A DNA stretch of 64,000 bases. Origin: Polyodon spathula (taxonomy: Eukaryota > Chordata > Actinopteri > Acipenseriformes > Polyodontidae). Every line of letters starts with the position of its first letter. The stretch's first letter is position 1. The stretch lies in contig NC_054570.1 of the NCBI RefSeq assembly GCF_017654505.1, positions 1,342,780-1,406,779 of the forward strand, given 5' to 3'. Under the pieces are notes generated by a model. The model did not search any database, was not told the DNA's origin, and saw only the letters and a program-made list of their open reading frames with translations. The position numbers were made by a program, and so were the translations under genes. Shown here one piece after another: positions 57,265 through 64,000 of this stretch.

Positions 57265-57344
57265 TCTTTTCTGATAAAATTGTGTACATATATATCATAC
57301 AAATAGATTTCCTCATGAACTACACTGAAACGATGTATAATAGC

Positions 57345-57800
57345 GCCTGTGTAAATCCACTGTCACTAGACCCTGTGCAAGGAAAGCTCTGATGCATGAA
57401 CTCCTGTGTAAATACACTGTCACCGGACACACTGCATGGAAAGCTCTGATGCATGAACTCCTGTGTAAATACACTGTCACCGGACACACTGCATGGAAAG
57501 CTCTGATGCATGAACTCCTGTGTAAATACACTGTCACCGGACACACTGCATGGAAAGCTCTGATGCATGAACTCCTGTGTAAATACACTGTCACCGGACA
57601 CACTGCATGGAAAGCTCTGATGCATGAACTCCTGTGTAAATCCACTGTCACTAGACCCTGTGCAAGGAAAGCTCTGATGCATGAACTCCTGTGTAAATAC
57701 ACTGTCACTAGACCCTGTGCATGGAAAGCTCTGATGCATGAACTCCTGTGTAAATACACTGTCACCGGACACACTGCATGGAAAGCTCTGATGCATGAAA
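57345..57800 (+). repeat. 57-bp minisatellite (second family)
   Basis: Eight copies of a unit of the same length but different sequence from the apoA-IV inner arrays (CTCCTGTGTAAATACACTGT, CACCGGACACACTGCATGGA, AAGCTCTGATGCATGAA), lying between apoA-IV copy 2 and the apoc1 exon. Confidence 0.95.
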
Positions 57801-57925
57801 TGCAGCCCTCGCTGTCGGGGGAAAGGTGTTGGGTGAGCCTCGTTACAGGCGCCTGCTGTTCATGGAGGGGTCGGACTCCGCTTTTTTGTTTTTAATTTCG
57901 CGCATGTATGGTTTTTTTTTTGTAG

Positions 57926-58001
57926 GAACTGGTTCAAAGATACCTTTGAGACTGTGAAGAAGCAGATGGGTGAAGCTTTTGCTAACATTGAGCTCCAGTA
58001 A
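57926..58001 (+). pseudogene. apoc1: apolipoprotein C-I last exon, 5' exons not found
   Basis: A poly-T tract and acceptor (TTTTTTTTTGTAG) open an exon encoding NWFKDTFETVKKQMGEAFAN-IELQ and a TAA stop (57999). The pattern matches the C-terminal helix of apoC-I (human WFSETFQKVKEKLK). A poly-A signal follows at 58148-58153. The signal-peptide exon and first helix exon should lie within the preceding 1-2 kb, but that space holds only apoA-IV 3' sequence and a minisatellite. The gene is therefore either truncated by the rearrangement, has diverged upstream exons I missed, or is misassembled. ApoC-I is a small exchangeable apolipoprotein that inhibits CETP and receptor binding. Confidence 0.7.
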
Positions 58002-58147
58002 TGCCCCTCTGAAGTGGATGAATCGATCATTCCCGTTTCTGTCAACACGTCTGATCCATTACTTTGCAACTCTTGTTTTAAGTTTGTTTTAATGCAAAAA
58101 TAAGCTCCTGTCTTCTACTTGAATATAATACTACTACTTACAATACG

Positions 58148-58153
58148 AATAAA
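58148..58153 (+). terminator. apoc1 polyadenylation signal
   Basis: AATAAA 147 bp after the apoC-I stop codon, intact, arguing that this 3' end was recently functional. Confidence 0.7.
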
Positions 58154-58159
58154 AGACGT

Positions 58160-59880
58160 GTTTTCAACGCTGTGTCATTGCTTTGTCTTTCTGAAGCGTC
58201 GCATGGATTGTTCACACTAGCATCAGAATGACTTACTGTTCCGTTTCATTTGTAGAGATTATAGAAGAGCTTGTGTGAACTCTGTGGAGTTCAGAGAAGC
58301 TGCCCTGCCATGGCTTTGAAAAGCAAACATGATCTACATTACAAAAGAGGCACAGACAGGGAACGTAATAAACACAGTGACTGAAGGGGGGATATGGCTT
58401 AAGATCTTACATTCTCGAGTTGTTTCACTCTACATCTTTGCGTTATATTTGTTTTCATCGTCACAACATAGGAGTCCTTTACTGTTTCAGAATAGCACTC
58501 CTTTTTTAAGAACGATTTTTTTCAATGAGACTGTACCACAAACAACGCATTGAGTGTAAATTCTTCTTGTAATAAAATGTTTACTTTGTAAAAAAAAAAG
58601 AAAAAAAAAAAGACGTTTATAGTGAACTATTTTTAAAAGTATGTTTTGAGCTGTCTTTAACAAAACCCAGCTCTCCACTGCAAAACGATATCGTAGCATC
58701 TCAGCATGGATTACCTTGGCTAAACATTTGAAATACTGTGTGTGTATATGTTAAAAGAGGAATATAATTATCTAAGGATGATTGTGTAATTACAATACTA
58801 AACATTCAGAGACAGGTCGCAGAGTGATTTTTTCTTTAAAACGTTTATTGGGGCTCCTGAATAAAACACTAACATTTAAAAAAACAGTTTAATCTCCTAT
58901 AAAATTAGCAGCTGCATTTGCCAATAGATGAAATGTAAAAATAGAATATGACTTGTCCAGTTAATGTCATAAAGATTTTTAAAAAATGTGAAATAAATAA
59001 TAAATAGCATATTTAAGAATACTAGGCATGCTGTTTTAATTGAACAAGACATAAACATTTTAAAACTGAATAGCAAGGTGTGTTTACATTGAACTGCAGG
59101 CAACAAGAGGTCTGTTCACTTTCAAAACAGAACTTAAACCCTGCAAGCCCTCATTATAATGGTGGCATTGGTAAAAAGTCTGCGACTTTGGCAAAAAAAC
59201 CAAACAAAAAACCTCTTTAAATGACACTGCATATTGAGGATCTCCTCATTACATCAGCTTGTCCATAACTACTAAACCCCCAATAGCGCTACATTGTGAT
59301 AAAATAAACCAAATAAATTCACTGGCAAACATTTCAACCATAAAGTCTTTCACAATGTCTTCAATTGAGACACAGAGGGAGAACAAAGAAGGTTCCATGG
59401 AACACTGAGAGTCACTGGACTTTGGAATACTAAGCAAGAAGGTTCCATGGAACACTGAGAGTCACTGGACTTTGGAATACTAAGCAAGAAGGTTCCATGG
59501 AACGCTCACTGTGAGTTACGGAACATAAAGAGTGTTCTAAAAAATAATGGAGCTCAGGAATTGATGGTGTCATTGAGCCAGAATAACAAAGTGTATTGAA
59601 GTGTATTGAAGTATAGGAAATGTTAAATACATTGGTGAAGCCGGTTCAAATGAAATAAACTGCAAGATTGCAGTGCAAATGCACAGTACTGAGGTAAGGT
59701 TTTTTTATAAGGCAGATTATTGATCCCAACCTTGTCCCTTTTTAAAATTGTGCAGCTCAGTTAATTTCTCAACAAAATCAACACAATCTTTAACATTGAC
59801 AGGTAGGTGTGTGTGTGTGTTCAGTTATGAAAGGAAACATATTTCCCCTCACAATGAGTGAAGTCACGCAGGGCTCGGCA
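58160..59880. other. intergenic between apoc1 exon and prdm9
   Basis: No gene recognised. AT-rich. Contains a duplicated segment of about 50 bp at 59,389-59,500 (AAGGTTCCATGGAACACTGA, GAGTCACTGGACTTTGGAAT). TTTATT at about 58,849-58,854 could be the minus-strand poly-A signal of prdm9, about 1 kb beyond its stop. Confidence 0.45.
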
Positions 59881-59882
59881 TG

Positions 59883-63933
<4,051 letters not shown>

Positions 63934-64000
63934 CTGTAAAACCAAAACCAACCGCAAATCTGAAACTTTAACAAACTGCATTGAACCAAACTGCCACCTT

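Larger units (their letters stand above)
54060..57310 (+). repeat. right arm of large inverted duplication
   Basis: Reverse complement of 50,520-53,500. The outer end is slightly longer because a TTAGGG-like stretch at 57,226-57,264 is expanded here. Its (TAGA)n/(TA)n first-intron segment at 55,130-55,270 is diverged from the left arm. Confidence 0.9.

Noticed and set aside
57313..57895. Repeat-peptide frames on both strands
   Set aside because: Second 57-bp minisatellite; open in several frames on both strands by chance of unit length.

Overview
The window is vertebrate genomic DNA, most likely from a ray-finned fish. Genes are split into short exons with GT-AG introns. The cblc, bcam, rps19, cornifelin-like, tomm40, apoa4, apoc1 and prdm9 genes recall the human 19q13 neighbourhood (CBLC-BCAM-TOMM40-APOE/APOC1, plus RPS19, CNFN and MEGF8). 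Fish-type apoA-IV, tRNA-derived SINEs with an L2-like tail and a PRDM9 with SSXRD and PR/SET domains point to fish, possibly a non-teleost, but I cannot name the species.

Layout. 1-3.1 kb: the 3' end of a CBL-family gene (+) ending in a UBA domain. 3.2-8.7 kb: intergenic, with microsatellites and a SINE. 8.75-33 kb: bcam (-), five Ig domains, 16 coding exons located, with a 16.5 kb first intron full of minisatellites. 34-38.7 kb: rps19 (+). 39.2-39.7 kb: a possible small signal-peptide gene (-). 41.2 kb: one MEGF8-like exon (+). 42.3-43.4 kb: cornifelin/PLAC8-like gene (-). 45-49.2 kb: tomm40 (+) with a CCAAT-rich promoter. 50.5-57.3 kb: a large inverted duplication carrying two nearly identical apoA-IV genes head to head. 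57.9 kb: an orphan last exon of apoC-I. 59.9-63.9 kb: prdm9 (-), from the SSXRD exon to a 14-finger zinc-finger array; its KRAB part lies beyond the window.

The DNA is unusually rich in tandem repeats. A 40-bp unit recurs at about ten places in both orientations, a 57-bp unit at three places and a 65-bp unit at four or more. Long poly-G, CA/TG, GA and GATA tracts are also present.

Most notable are: (1) the PRDM9 array, in which fingers vary almost only at DNA-contact positions and a single-base insertion breaks finger 10; (2) the head-to-head apoA-IV palindrome with patchy sequence identity; (3) two unrelated genes, bcam and prdm9, each with a 54-nt tandem duplication that copies an exon end with its splice donor and keeps the frame; and (4) the dispersed 40-bp minisatellite, which seems to sit inside a longer repeated element. 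There is no operon-like logic: tomm40 is mitochondrial, apoA-IV and apoC-I are plasma lipid carriers, bcam is a surface receptor, cblc a ubiquitin ligase, rps19 ribosomal, and prdm9 is expected to act in meiosis.
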